The notes under the pieces were generated by a model. The model had not been told where the DNA came from. It saw only the letters and a list, made by a program, of their open reading frames with translations, and did no database searches. Source: JACKBK01 sp963707275 (GTDB lineage: Bacteria; Chloroflexota; Anaerolineae; JAAEKA01). From it: DNA of 64,000 nucleotides. The number at the start of each line of letters is the position of its first letter. The stretch's first letter is position 1. Positions 56,940 through 64,000 of this stretch are shown one piece after another. The DNA is taken from assembly GCA_963707275.1 (NCBI GenBank), contig CAVPPH010000002.1:310001-374000 (forward strand), read 5' to 3'. Position numbers and translations under genes: made by a program.

Positions 56940-57860
56940 ATGATGATCAACCTATCGGCGGAACCGACCAACAAACTGTACTCCTGGCTGCCCCATGACC
57001 TGGAGGCGGAAGAAATCGTTATCTTGCCGGACGCGTGTCCGGGCAAGTCCCCCTTGCCGACCGGTACAGTCGTCAAGCTCAGTCAGGCAAACTGGCGCAA
57101 ATTCGCCGTGTCCGATGTCGGGCTGCGGCATGCGGTTGCTGCGTTCTGACCTCGACCGCATCAGCCTGGAGCAGTGGAACCAGGTCGCCGACCTTCTGAA
57201 AGCCAACAAGGGACAACTAGGCGATTTGGGCGGCGGCAACCATTTCCTGGACGCCTTGCTGCCATATTCCGACAACCAGGATCTACTTCCTGATCCATAC
57301 CGGGTCACGCAAGGAATCCGGGCTGGTGGATGCCTACGTCGACAGACCCGACGAATTCGATGAGGTCTTTCAGCAAACGGTGCACTGGGCCTATGACAAT
57401 CGCAGCGGCGTTCAGGAGACTCTGGAGCAAGTCTTTGGACAGTTGGAGGTCGTTCTTGATCTGCCGCACAATACCTATGAAACCTTGCCTGACGGGAACC
57501 GTCGTCATCCGCAAGGGCACAGTCAAGGTGCTGCCCGGTGATCTGAACATCATCCCGTCGAATCTGGGCGGTGACATAGCGCTGGTTCGCGCCGGCGAGA
57601 AAGTCGGCCAGATCCTGAATTCACTGAGCCATGGCACCGGGCGTATCGTTCCACGAGGCGAGTGCAAAACGCTGGCTGCGAACTATGACTTTGCAGCGCT
57701 GCGTCAGCGCGTCATGATGCCGGATTGCATTCAGGATGCGTCACTGCGAACCGAGGGACCGTATGCCTATCGCGACCTGGACAAATGCCTTGACCTGTTG
57801 CAGGGGTACATCGAAGAGGTCGAACGTTTCTCTGTGATAGCGTATATGGGGCATTTGTGA
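56940..57860 (+). CDS. RtcB-like RNA ligase, three frameshifts
   Basis: GTP/Mn-dependent RNA ligase of the RtcB family that joins 2',3'-cyclic-phosphate (or 3'-phosphate) and 5'-OH ends. About 307 residues, shorter than the usual ~400-480. Blocks after frame repair: LPDACPGKSPLPTGTVV, DVGCGMRL (Mn-binding Cys), GDLGGGNHFLDAL, FLIHTGSRK, VLDLPHNTYE, and NSLSHGTGRI, where the His corresponds to the guanylylated nucleophile. The C-terminus reads YAYRDLDKCLDLLQ. Frames change near 57120, 57285 and 57495. No Archease gene is adjacent. An RNA-repair or a divergent role is possible. Confidence 0.82.
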
Positions 57861-57929
57861 CACAGCGATCTACACTCGTGCCGCGCTAACCTGGCGGCTT
57901 TAGCCTGTTACGACCCGATTACGTCCTGG

Positions 57930-57966
57930 TTACGTTTGAACGTAACAGGGTCTGACCCCTGTTACG
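57930..57966. repeat. GTAACAGGG-type inverted repeat at the left side of the insertion sequence
   Basis: CGTAACAGGG (57941-57950) and CCCTGTTACG (57957-57966) pair around TCTGAC; an adjoining palindrome TTACGTTTGAACGTAA (57930-57945) overlaps it. It may be part of the IS end or an older repeat it entered. Confidence 0.6.
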
Positions 57967-59545
57967 TTTGGTGCGATGGCGGCGACGCCACGCTTGTCAC
58001 GATCGATTTGACAGGTTTCGAGCGCTGGATCGTCAGCTGGCCGTGCGTTGGCGCAGCCTCAGAAGCGCTCGCAGGTTGATCAGCACGTAGATTAGCGTGT
58101 TCTGGTTGGTGATAGCCACACTGTTGCGCAGCTTGGGCCGCTCGATGCCCAGTTCGACGGCCTGGCTGTTGATCCGTTCGGTAGCCGTGCGCTGGCGATA
58201 GACTTCCTTGTAGCGCTCGCTCTCCCGATCCAGTTGATAGCGCAACCGGGCGCCAACGCTGGTCGGCATCGCAGCCGTACAGCCGCCCTTGGCCCAGTTC
58301 TTGTGCTGGATCGGGCAGACAGCCTCGCTCTTCTGTGGATGGAGCAGAGGACAGACGTACTTGGCACGCTCGTGCTCGATGATCGCCGTCGTGCGGTCGG
58401 TGTAGGTGAACTTGACGAACATCGGCTTCCCAGCAGCGCACAGCGGCAGTCCTTCCGGGCTGAACTGGCGTCCGTTGGCCTTGTAGCCACCTTTCTCGGA
58501 GAAGGGCACGGCTGCAAAGGCCTCAGGATCTGCTTCGTTATGGAAGTAGGCGTAGACATACCAGGCGTCATAGGCAGCATCAAAGGCGCCAAAGCGCGGT
58601 TTGTGGCCCAAGCGCTGTTCCACCGCTGCCATCAGCGGCAGAAAGTAAGCGACATCGGACTGGTCGAAGGGCTGGGTCAGCTCTGCCAGCACGAACTCGC
58701 CCAGTTCAGGCGCTTTGCAGGCCACCACACCTGAGGCGTAGCCCCAGTAGTATTCGCCTTGCTGCACGGGTTGACTACCGGGTATGCCTTCCTTGTGCGG
58801 CGTCGCCGGCTGCTCCGCCGACGATTTGCGCTGGTTGCTGCGGCGTTTGCAGCCTAATCGGCAGTCAGGGTCGCCCTTGGGTTGGCGCTGCTTGTCGTAG
58901 CGACCGTTGGGCAGGTAGGCCTTGGGATTGTTTTCCTTGACCCAGGCCAGAATGTGCTTGGTGTCCAGGCTGATACTTTCTCCAGACGAACGTCCTCACC
59001 CGCCAACTCCTGTCCAATCAATTCAACGCTGCTGTCTAACAGGCGTTGCAGCGCAGCGTTGGGCATGGTGCGCAGCATGCGGGTCATGTGGCGAGCTGTC
59101 GGCAGGCTGGCATCGGCGTCGAAACCCCACGGGTATCGGCGAGATGACACCAACCGGAAGCCGCACAGCCAAACCAAAGCTGGCTGTTCCACCAGGAAGC
59201 GGCGCAAGGCGCTCACGGTCGCCAGTCCTTGATCGAGCTTGATCAGATATGCTGCTGCCAGGGCCGCATATGGAACTGGTTCCACTGGCCAGCCCAGCGT
59301 CAGGTCTCGCTCGGGAAAGCGATCCCAGGCCAGCGGTCCCAGCAGCCGCAGGTAGCGCATGGCCGCCGGCGACTGACGCACAATGTCAGGCAATCGAGCC
59401 TCGTCTTCAGCCAACTCGTGCAGATTGCCGCTCTTCCGAGCCTGCCGACGCTGTCGCAAACCGGCAATCTGCGCTATAATCGGTCCACTCGTCATGGTGT
59501 TCTCTCCTTTCAGGTTACGGTGGCGTCGCCAACCTCATTGTAACC
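57961..59545 (-). mobile_element. Insertion sequence with DDE transposase; ends approximate
   Basis: Bounded on the left by GTTACGTTTGG...GGCGACGCCAC and on the right, read inward, by GTTACAATGAGG...GGCGACGCCAC, a shared end pattern that suggests terminal inverted repeats. It encodes a single transposase. The right end abuts a restriction gene that lacks its first codons. Target duplication was not identified. Confidence 0.6.
58033..59495 (-). CDS. DDE transposase (IS4/IS1182-like), one frameshift
   Basis: About 485 residues. The N-terminal helical region (RYLRLLGPLAWDRFPERDL) precedes an RNase-H-like DDE domain: FGAFDAAYDAWYVYAYF holds a catalytic Asp, and the C-terminal block TATERINSQAVELGIERPKLRN, in its middle, holds the Y/E-type catalytic Glu. 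A Cys-containing zinc-like insertion (AKYVCPLLHPQKSEAVCPI) lies between. One frame change near 58980 follows RLEKVS and precedes the WVKENNPKAYLPNGRYDK segment. Family level is tentative because the exact IS group cannot be told without a search. Confidence 0.75.
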
Positions 59546-60455
59546 CACAATCGAGGAGTTGTATAACAAAGTTGTTGAGGTTATGAACATACCAGATGAG
59601 CAACTGGAAATCATTCATGATCCTGAACGGGTATGCAGACAGAAGTTGAGTAATTGGATCTTGGACGCGCAGTTATCCTGAACAATGTATGGCATTCTGG
59701 AAAACTCAACTCGGGGCGTGTGGGCATTAACAGCAAAGGGAAGGCAAATTGAACAGGTGAATCCCAAGGCGGTTTCTCGTGCGGAAGAAAGAACACACGA
59801 GAATTCGTCATCATTTTCACAATTTGAGAATATCTAGGGAAGGCGGATGAAAGGCATTAAAGAAGATGGAGAAATAATGTGCTATTCAAATAGAAAGAAA
59901 GGAGTTTTGTGCGGGATATGAAAAGAAAACAAACCGCAAAGTCACAAGAAGATTTTGAAGACGGCGACGCAGAACAGACTTGGAAAGAAGAACTGCAACA
60001 AACATTGCTTTCAATGCCGCCTGATGCCTTCGAACGCCTTGCTCAAAGGTTGCTTCGCAAATCGGGATTTATCCAAGTACAGGTTACCGGCCGAAGTGGA
60101 GACGGTGGGATCGATGGAAAAGGCATAATGCGTCTCAGTGGCCTGCTGAGTTTCCATGTAATCTTCCAATGCAAACGATACAAAGGCTCCGTCACTGTTA
60201 GTCAAGTGAGAGACTTCCGGGGTGCCATGGTTGGACGAGCTGATAAAGGGCTGTTGATTACGACCGGAAATTTCACAAAAGACGCGGTAACATTAATTAA
60301 TCACAGAAGCAACTCGAGACGGAGCACCAGCGATAGATTTGATAGACGGTGATATGCTCATCAATAAGTTGAAAGAGTTAGGCTTGGGGATCAAGACTGA
60401 GATCATTCAAATTGAACAGATATCGATTGACAAAGACTGGCTACTTGCTGTCTGA
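59544..60455 (+). pseudogene. mrr: Mrr-type restriction endonuclease, 5'-truncated beside the IS and frameshifted
   Basis: Type IV-like restriction enzyme. Mrr_N remnant: IEELYNKVVEVMNIPDEQLE from the IS edge, then, after frame changes, WTRSYLNN and YGILENSTRGVWALTAKGRQ. Catalytic domain (from 59909): MPPDAFERLAQRLLRKSGF, GRSGDGGIDGKG and VIFQCKRYKG, the D...QxK nuclease core, then FRGAMVGRADKGLLITTG. Near 60295 a short extra sequence shifts the frame; the end ATRDGAPAIDLIDGDML continues to a TGA at 60453-60455. The locus is markedly AT-richer than its surroundings, as expected for horizontally acquired defence DNA. The catalytic ORF 59909-60352 alone could still be made. Confidence 0.75.
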
Positions 60456-60588
60456 GCACACCAGTAGCGTTTGCCCGCTTCAAGGCACACCAGGAAAACA
60501 CCAAAGCAAGGATCAATCCCAGCATCTTTGTGCCACTGCCGCTGGTAGCGTAATCAATGGCCCAACGCGTTCGAGGTGCCTTAACATT

Positions 60589-60628
60589 GCAAACGGGGTA
60601 CCGGATCAACATCCGGTACCCCGTTTGC
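60589..60628. terminator. Perfect 18-bp inverted repeat after the Mrr gene
   Basis: GCAAACGGGGTACCGGAT (60589-60606), loop CAAC, and its exact complement (60611-60628). No T run. It could terminate the Mrr transcript or be a mobile palindrome. Confidence 0.65.
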
Positions 60629-60634
60629 CGTCCC

Positions 60635-60690
60635 AGGTGACAGTCCCTCCGGGATGGTTCCCAATCACTTTCCGAAAGTGACTGTCACCT
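60635..60690. repeat. GTGACWGKCAC-type hairpin repeat, copy 3 (with insert)
   Basis: AGGTGACAGTC (60635-60645) and GACTGTCACCT (60680-60690); the inner CACTTTCCGAAAGTG palindrome is kept but 19 extra bases lie in the left arm. Confidence 0.7.
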
Positions 60691-60842
60691 AACGCGTATG
60701 ATGGTGTCCGCTCCTACTCGTAATCCTACTCTTCCTCGTACTCGTCGGAGAGCGGAACCAGACGAGTAGGAGTACGAGGACGAGGAAGCGGACGAGACCC
60801 GAGATGGAATCAGTCAATCACCGTCTGCGACTGCTCGTGCAT
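60665..60842. repeat. 178-base direct repeat, left copy
   Basis: About 178 bases repeated at 61584-61761 in the same orientation with roughly 10 percent or fewer differences. It starts TCACTTTCCGAAAGTGACTG and ends near CTGCTCGTGCAT. It contains hairpin repeats and a copy of the last codons of the ALDH gene. Together the copies bracket the AbrB-PIN toxin-antitoxin pair. Confidence 0.85.
60705..60793. repeat. TACTCGTCC-type palindromic repeat, copy 3
   Basis: GTCCGCTCCTACTCG...CTCGTACTCGTC pairs with GACGAGTAGGAGTACGAG...GAAGCGGAC. Inside the left 178-base direct repeat. Confidence 0.85.
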
Positions 60843-60906
60843 AGTCACTTGTTCGGCATGGTTCTTCCCTGGTTTTTCAGTTACCGTTAACAAAGCGAAC
60901 GTTGAA

Positions 60907-60935
60907 TTGACGCTCGTTCGGGGTGATGATATACT
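60907..60935 (+). promoter_or_regulatory. Sigma-70-type promoter of the AbrB-PIN pair
   Basis: TTGACG (60907-60912), 17-base spacer, TATACT (60930-60935), 37 bases before the antitoxin start, which has AAGGAGG. Confidence 0.72.
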
Positions 60936-60972
60936 GATCGTATTACAACCATTGCATCGATAAGGAGGTCGC

Positions 60973-61179
60973 ATGACAACAGTAACCGTTTCTCCTAAAT
61001 ATCAGGTCGTCATCCCGCAGGCGATTCGAAAATCTTTAGGGCTTCAGCCCGGTCAGAAAATCCAGGCAATCCTCTATGAAAACCGCATCGAGCTGATCCC
61101 CGTTCAGCCGATGCAATCCATGCGCGGCTTTCTCAAGGGAATCGACACCTCGCTTGACAGGGAAGAAGACCGGGTATGA
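60973..61179 (+). CDS. AbrB/MazE-type antitoxin
   Basis: A 68-residue swapped-hairpin AbrB-fold protein: TVSPKYQVVIPQAIRKSLGL followed by PGQKIQAILYENRIELIPV, the typical DNA-binding barrel. The C-terminal tail would bind the toxin. Its stop overlaps the PIN gene start by four bases (ATGA). Own promoter and strong ribosome site. Intact. Confidence 0.9.
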   Translation: MTTVTVSPKYQVVIPQAIRKSLGLQPGQKIQAILYENRIELIPVQPMQSMRGFLKGIDTSLDREEDRV

Positions 61180-61550
61180 ATGTCGTAGACTCATCGGGCT
61201 GGCTTGAGTACTTTGCAGACGAGAGCAACGCCGGGTTTTTCGCCGAAGCTATCGAGAATACCGATGACTTGATCGTTCCAGCCATCAGCATCTATGAAGT
61301 GTTCAAGAGGGTCTATCAACAGCGAGGAGAAGGATCTGCCTTGCAGGCGGCGGCAATGATGTCGCAAGGCAACGTCGTGCCACTGGACAGGCCGCTGGCC
61401 TTGAGCGCCGCAAGAATATCTCTGGACTTGAAGATACCCATGGCAGATAGCATCATTTTGGCCACAGCGCGATCACATGATGCCGTGTTGTGGACGCAAG
61501 ATGTAGATTTCAAGGGGATCGCTGCGGTCGAGTATCGAGATAAGGCTTAG
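61176..61550 (+). CDS. PIN-domain toxin (VapC-like)
   Basis: A 124-residue PIN ribonuclease. Acidic residues: Asp5 in MNVVDSSGWLEYF, Glu in ISIYEVFKRVYQQ, Asp in IPMADSIILATAR and Asp in LWTQDVDFKGI. It is the second gene of an overlapping AbrB-PIN pair, the usual VapBC layout. Expected to cleave tRNA or rRNA when free of antitoxin. Intact. Confidence 0.9.
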   Translation: MNVVDSSGWLEYFADESNAGFFAEAIENTDDLIVPAISIYEVFKRVYQQRGEGSALQAAAMMSQGNVVPLDRPLALSAARISLDLKIPMADSIILATARSHDAVLWTQDVDFKGIAAVEYRDKA

Positions 61551-61574
61551 ATCGCGAAGCAACTTTGCTTCCGC

Positions 61575-61609
61575 AGGTGACAGTCACTTTCCGAAAGTGA
61601 CTGTCACCT
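61575..61609. repeat. GTGACWGKCAC-type hairpin repeat, copy 4
   Basis: A 35-base palindrome: AGGTGACAGTCACTTTC and its complement around one central base (61592). Overlaps the start of the right direct repeat. Confidence 0.82.
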
Positions 61610-61761
61610 AACGCGTATGATGGTGTCCGCTCCTACTTGTACTCCTACTCTTCCTCGTACTCGTCAGAGAGCGGAACCAGACGAGTAGGAGTACGAGGAC
61701 GAGGACAAGTAGGGGAGCTGTGACGGAATCAGTCGATCACCGTCTGCGACTGCTCATGCAT
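61584..61761. repeat. 178-base direct repeat, right copy
   Basis: Right copy of the 60665-60842 repeat, of the same length. Its end coincides with the last ~11 codons of the ALDH gene (61729 onward), so this copy is the native site. Confidence 0.85.
61624..61714. repeat. TACTCGTCC-type palindromic repeat, copy 4
   Basis: GTCCGCTCCTACTTGTACTCC...ACTCGTC and GACGAGTAGGAGTACGAG...GACAAGTAGG. It lies 15 bases past the ALDH stop, where it may end transcription. Confidence 0.85.
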
Positions 61762-63300
61762 GTACTGCTGGACGTAGTAGAAGCTGCCGCCGGCCTTGCC
61801 GGTGCTGCCACTGCCCTTCCAGCCGCCGAAGGCCTGGAAGCCCGGCCACGCACCGGTGGTCGCGCCGGCCGGCCGGTTGACGTAGACGACGCCGGCCTCG
61901 ATGTTGTCCAGGTACCACTGCGCCTCCTCGGCGTCCTCGCTGAAGAAGCCGCTGGTCAGCCCGTAGACGCTGTCGTTGGCCAGCGCCATCGCCTGCTCCA
62001 GTGACTCGACGCCGCCGACCTTGACGATGGGCAGGAACATCTCGACCTTCCACAGCTCGTGATCCAGCGGCAGCTCGTCCACGACGGTCGGGGCCACAAA
62101 GAAGCCCTTGCCATAGTCGCCGTCGGTCAACACCTTGCCACCGGTCAGCACCTTGCCGTCGCGGTGCAGCGCCTCGACGAAGCGCTGATAGTCGCGATAC
62201 GCGCCTTTGTTGGCAGCCGGTCCCATGTAGTTTTCCTGGCGGGACGGATCGCCGACGGCCATCTTGTTGGTCAGATCGACCAGCTTCTGCACGAAGGCCT
62301 CGCGCACCGGCTCTTCCACGTAAACGCGGCTGCACGCCGAGCACTTCTGGCCGGTGAGGCCGAAGGCCGAGCGCATGACGCCCAGCGCGGCCTTGTCGAG
62401 ATCGGCCTTGCGGCTGATGATGGTGGCGTTCTTGCCGCCCATCTCGGCGATGCAGGGTCGCGGATACTGGCCGGCCGCGAAGGTGCGGTAGATGTGCATG
62501 CCCACATCGTAGGAGCCGGTGAAGGTGATGCCGTCCACCTCGTTGTTGGTGATCAGCTCCTCGCCGACGGTGCTGCCCGGGCCGGTGACGAAGTTGAAGA
62601 CGCCGGCCGGCACGCCTGCGTCGCGGATGCACTCGGTCAGCAGCCAGCCGCTCAGGGGGGTATCTGAAGCGGGCTTGAAGACCACCGTATTGCCGGCCAC
62701 CAGCGCGCCGCCGCTGGGGCCGCCCGCCAGCGCGAAGGGGAAGTTGAACGGTGAAATCACCACCCAGACGCCATAGGGCTTGAGGAAATTAGTGTTGTGG
62801 TGCTTGGGCGACTCCTGCAACATCGGCCTGACAAAGCCGTTGTTGCGCTCCATCTCGTCGCAGTACCAGCGGATCAGGTCAGCCGTCTCTTCGACATCGC
62901 CCAGCGCTTCCAGACGATTCTTGCCGATCTCCAGCGTCACGGCCGCGCCGATATCCATCAGGCGGTCGCTGATCAGATCAGCCGCGCGCCGCATGATGGC
63001 GATGCGTTCCTGCCAGGGAGTCGAGCGCCAGCCGGGTGAAGCCGCACGCGCGGCGGTCAATGCCTCGGCAGCCTGCTCGCGCGTGCCCTTCTGGAACGTA
63101 CCCAGCAGCCAGTCGCCGTTGATGGGGCTGCGATCCTCGAAGGTCTGCTCAGCCCAGCGCTGCTCGCCGTTGATGAACATCGGGTAATTGGTTCCGAACC
63201 CGCCTTTGACGCGCTCGACGGCTTCGTCGAAGGCCTGGTGCAGTTCGGGGTTGGTGGCCGAGAGGGTAGCGTAGGTAATCTTGAATTTCTGTGCAGCCAT
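61729..63300 (-). CDS. pruA: Aldehyde dehydrogenase, L-glutamate gamma-semialdehyde (P5C) dehydrogenase-like
   Basis: NAD-dependent ALDH of 523 residues, close to Thermus-type 1-pyrroline-5-carboxylate dehydrogenase, the second step of proline catabolism. The catalytic Glu286 is in IAEMGGKNATII and nucleophile Cys320 in GQKCSACSRVYVEE. ISPFNFPFALAGG, GSTVGEELI and the C-terminal GPGFQ-like WPGFQAFGGWKGSGSTGKAGG match the P5CDH subgroup. The start at 63298-63300 is preceded by AAAGGAG; an upstream open extension to 63456 is unrelated. It follows a class III aminotransferase on the same strand. The enzyme specificity within ALDH is the least certain point. Intact. Confidence 0.85.
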   Translation of the reverse strand: MAAQKFKITYATLSATNPELHQAFDEAVERVKGGFGTNYPMFINGEQRWAEQTFEDRSPINGDWLLGTFQKGTREQAAEALTAARAASPGWRSTPWQERIAIMRRAADLISDRLMDIGAAVTLEIGKNRLEALGDVEETADLIRWYCDEMERNNGFVRPMLQESPKHHNTNFLKPYGVWVVISPFNFPFALAGGPSGGALVAGNTVVFKPASDTPLSGWLLTECIRDAGVPAGVFNFVTGPGSTVGEELITNNEVDGITFTGSYDVGMHIYRTFAAGQYPRPCIAEMGGKNATIISRKADLDKAALGVMRSAFGLTGQKCSACSRVYVEEPVREAFVQKLVDLTNKMAVGDPSRQENYMGPAANKGAYRDYQRFVEALHRDGKVLTGGKVLTDGDYGKGFFVAPTVVDELPLDHELWKVEMFLPIVKVGGVESLEQAMALANDSVYGLTSGFFSEDAEEAQWYLDNIEAGVVYVNRPAGATTGAWPGFQAFGGWKGSGSTGKAGGSFYYVQQYMHEQSQTVID

Positions 63301-63394
63301 TGTGTTTCTCCTTTGAAGTTGATGCGTGATGCGTGATCTATTGGGTAGCAGGTGAAGCAGGTAGTTTTTACACGGTATCGGTTGTACGAAGGCG

Positions 63395-63478
63395 TTATGC
63401 GTGAAACGTGAAACGTAATGCGTGATTAGCAGCAGAGGCTGTTCCGGGATACGCATTACGTATTACGCATTACGCACC
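63395..63478. repeat. ACGCATTACG-rich short repeats between aminotransferase and ALDH genes
   Basis: GCGTGAAACGTGAAACGTAATGCGTGATT (63398-63427, quoted in part as ACGTAATGCG) pairs loosely with TACGCATTACGTATTACGCATTACGC (63451-63476). Palindromic, low-complexity element; no gene. Confidence 0.55.
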
Positions 63479-63483
63479 AGATG

Positions 63484-64000
63484 TCAGCCAACGCCCGCCG
63501 GAACACGACAGTCTTCGTCGGTAATGACCAACAGCTCGTCCAGCAGATCCAGCGCCCAGGCCAGATCGGTTTCCCCGATGTTCAGCGGCGGGCAGAGGAT
63601 CAGCAGGTTGCCGCGGACGCCGAAGACCGCGCCTCGGCGCTTGGCTTCTTTGGCCAGTTGACGCAGGCTGGCTGGCACCTGCGGCCAGATCGCCGACGGC
63701 TCGCGCGTTTTCTGGTCGGCCACCAACTCCAGCGCGGCAAACAGCCCGATGTCGCGCACGTCGCCAACGCTGGGATGGCGTGCGGCTATCTCGCGCAGGC
63801 GGTGGAACATCCACTCACCTAGCGTGCGGCTGCGCTCCACCAGCCCTTCATCCTCGTACGCGTTGATGGCAGCCACACCTGCCGCGCAGCAGAGCGTGTG
63901 CCCGGCATAGGTCAGGCCGGTGGGCAACGGGTTCTCATCGAAGTAGCCGGCGCAGCGGGCATTGAGCGCCACCGCCCCCAGCGGCAGATGCGCTGCGGTC
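63484..64000 (-). CDS. Class III aminotransferase, C-terminal part (cut by window edge)
   Basis: C-terminal ~172 residues of a PLP-dependent class III (omega-) aminotransferase. GLTYAGHTLCCAAGVAAINAYEDEGL is the family's substrate/phosphate loop region (quoted in part: TYAGHTLCCAAG), and GDVRDIGLFAALELV and RGNLLILCPPLNI follow. The frame is open through base 64000, so the Lys-containing half is outside. Same strand as the ALDH gene 183 bases away; an amine or amino-acid catabolic pair is plausible. Confidence 0.88.
   Translation of the reverse strand, partial: TAAHLPLGAVALNARCAGYFDENPLPTGLTYAGHTLCCAAGVAAINAYEDEGLVERSRTLGEWMFHRLREIAARHPSVGDVRDIGLFAALELVADQKTREPSAIWPQVPASLRQLAKEAKRRGAVFGVRGNLLILCPPLNIGETDLAWALDLLDELLVITDEDCRVPAGVG

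Noticed and set aside
59583..59870. Second in-frame TGA (59679) as another selenocysteine candidate
   Set aside because: No Cys is expected at that position in Mrr_N. A one-base frame change on either side restores a better alignment (WTRSYLNN, YGILENS).
1..64000. Prophage or integrative element spanning the window
   Set aside because: No integrase, phage structural gene, tRNA attachment site or conjugation gene; only one IS, one IS remnant and palindromic repeats.

Overview
The window is GC-rich bacterial DNA, very probably from a Chloroflexota member (Caldilinea/Anaerolineae-like). This is inferred from gene content: YwiC-like, DUF389, DUF998 and DUF4180 proteins, WS/DGAT acyltransferase, BTAD-AAA regulator, LLM flavin oxidoreductase, dockerin/head-repeat secreted proteins, and several families of intergenic palindromes. 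I saw no rRNA or tRNA gene, CRISPR array, prophage or replication origin. About half of the genes are interrupted by single-base frame changes although the protein family is recognisable on both sides. This looks more like a low-accuracy assembly than biology for most of them. Genuinely broken loci (IS3, HsdM, Mrr, AbiEii, PTE) are marked separately.

1-13 kb is ordinary chromosome: penicillin acylase (cut by the window edge), endonuclease III, YwiC-like protein, cupin, a degenerate sensor kinase, a TlpA-like thioredoxin and Lgt-like protein pair, MtaB, HIT hydrolase, a DUF3179 lipoprotein, a PEP-utilising enzyme relative and a WS/DGAT with an added helix-hairpin-helix tail. The DUF3179 gene carries an in-frame TGA exactly where the first cysteine of its CPLC motif is expected, followed by a small hairpin. 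It is a candidate selenoprotein and the most interesting item here.

13-25 kb holds an IS3 remnant, an ABC exporter (ATPase plus permease), a nucleotidyltransferase, a ComB-like phosphatase, DinB, an NmrA/DUF998/LLM gene run, VOC, an HsdM remnant, DUF389, a 5'-3' exonuclease and an amidase. 25-29 kb is a promoter-driven operon of cyclase-family hydrolase, FdrA and split DUF1116 genes, related to the AllF/AllG subunits of oxamate carbamoyltransferase. 29-31 kb is a small defence/toxin cluster (VapBC, DinB, AbiEii).

31-38 kb contains two paralogous secreted head-repeat proteins around a membrane-anchored protein, then a rearranged stretch of phosphotriesterase, NmrA and alpha/beta hydrolase genes. 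39-50 kb has a large BTAD-AAA-TPR regulator, a complete BMP-type nucleoside ABC importer (two permeases, double ATPase, lipoprotein) with a consensus promoter and a 230-base leader, a monooxygenase, a tandem solute-binding lipoprotein and a two-helix membrane protein.

50-64 kb carries an M16C peptidase, a P-loop protein, SDR, DUF4180, GNAT, an RtcB-like ligase, an insertion sequence abutting an Mrr restriction gene remnant, an AbrB-PIN toxin-antitoxin pair bracketed by 178-base direct repeats, a P5C-dehydrogenase-like ALDH and the end of a class III aminotransferase.
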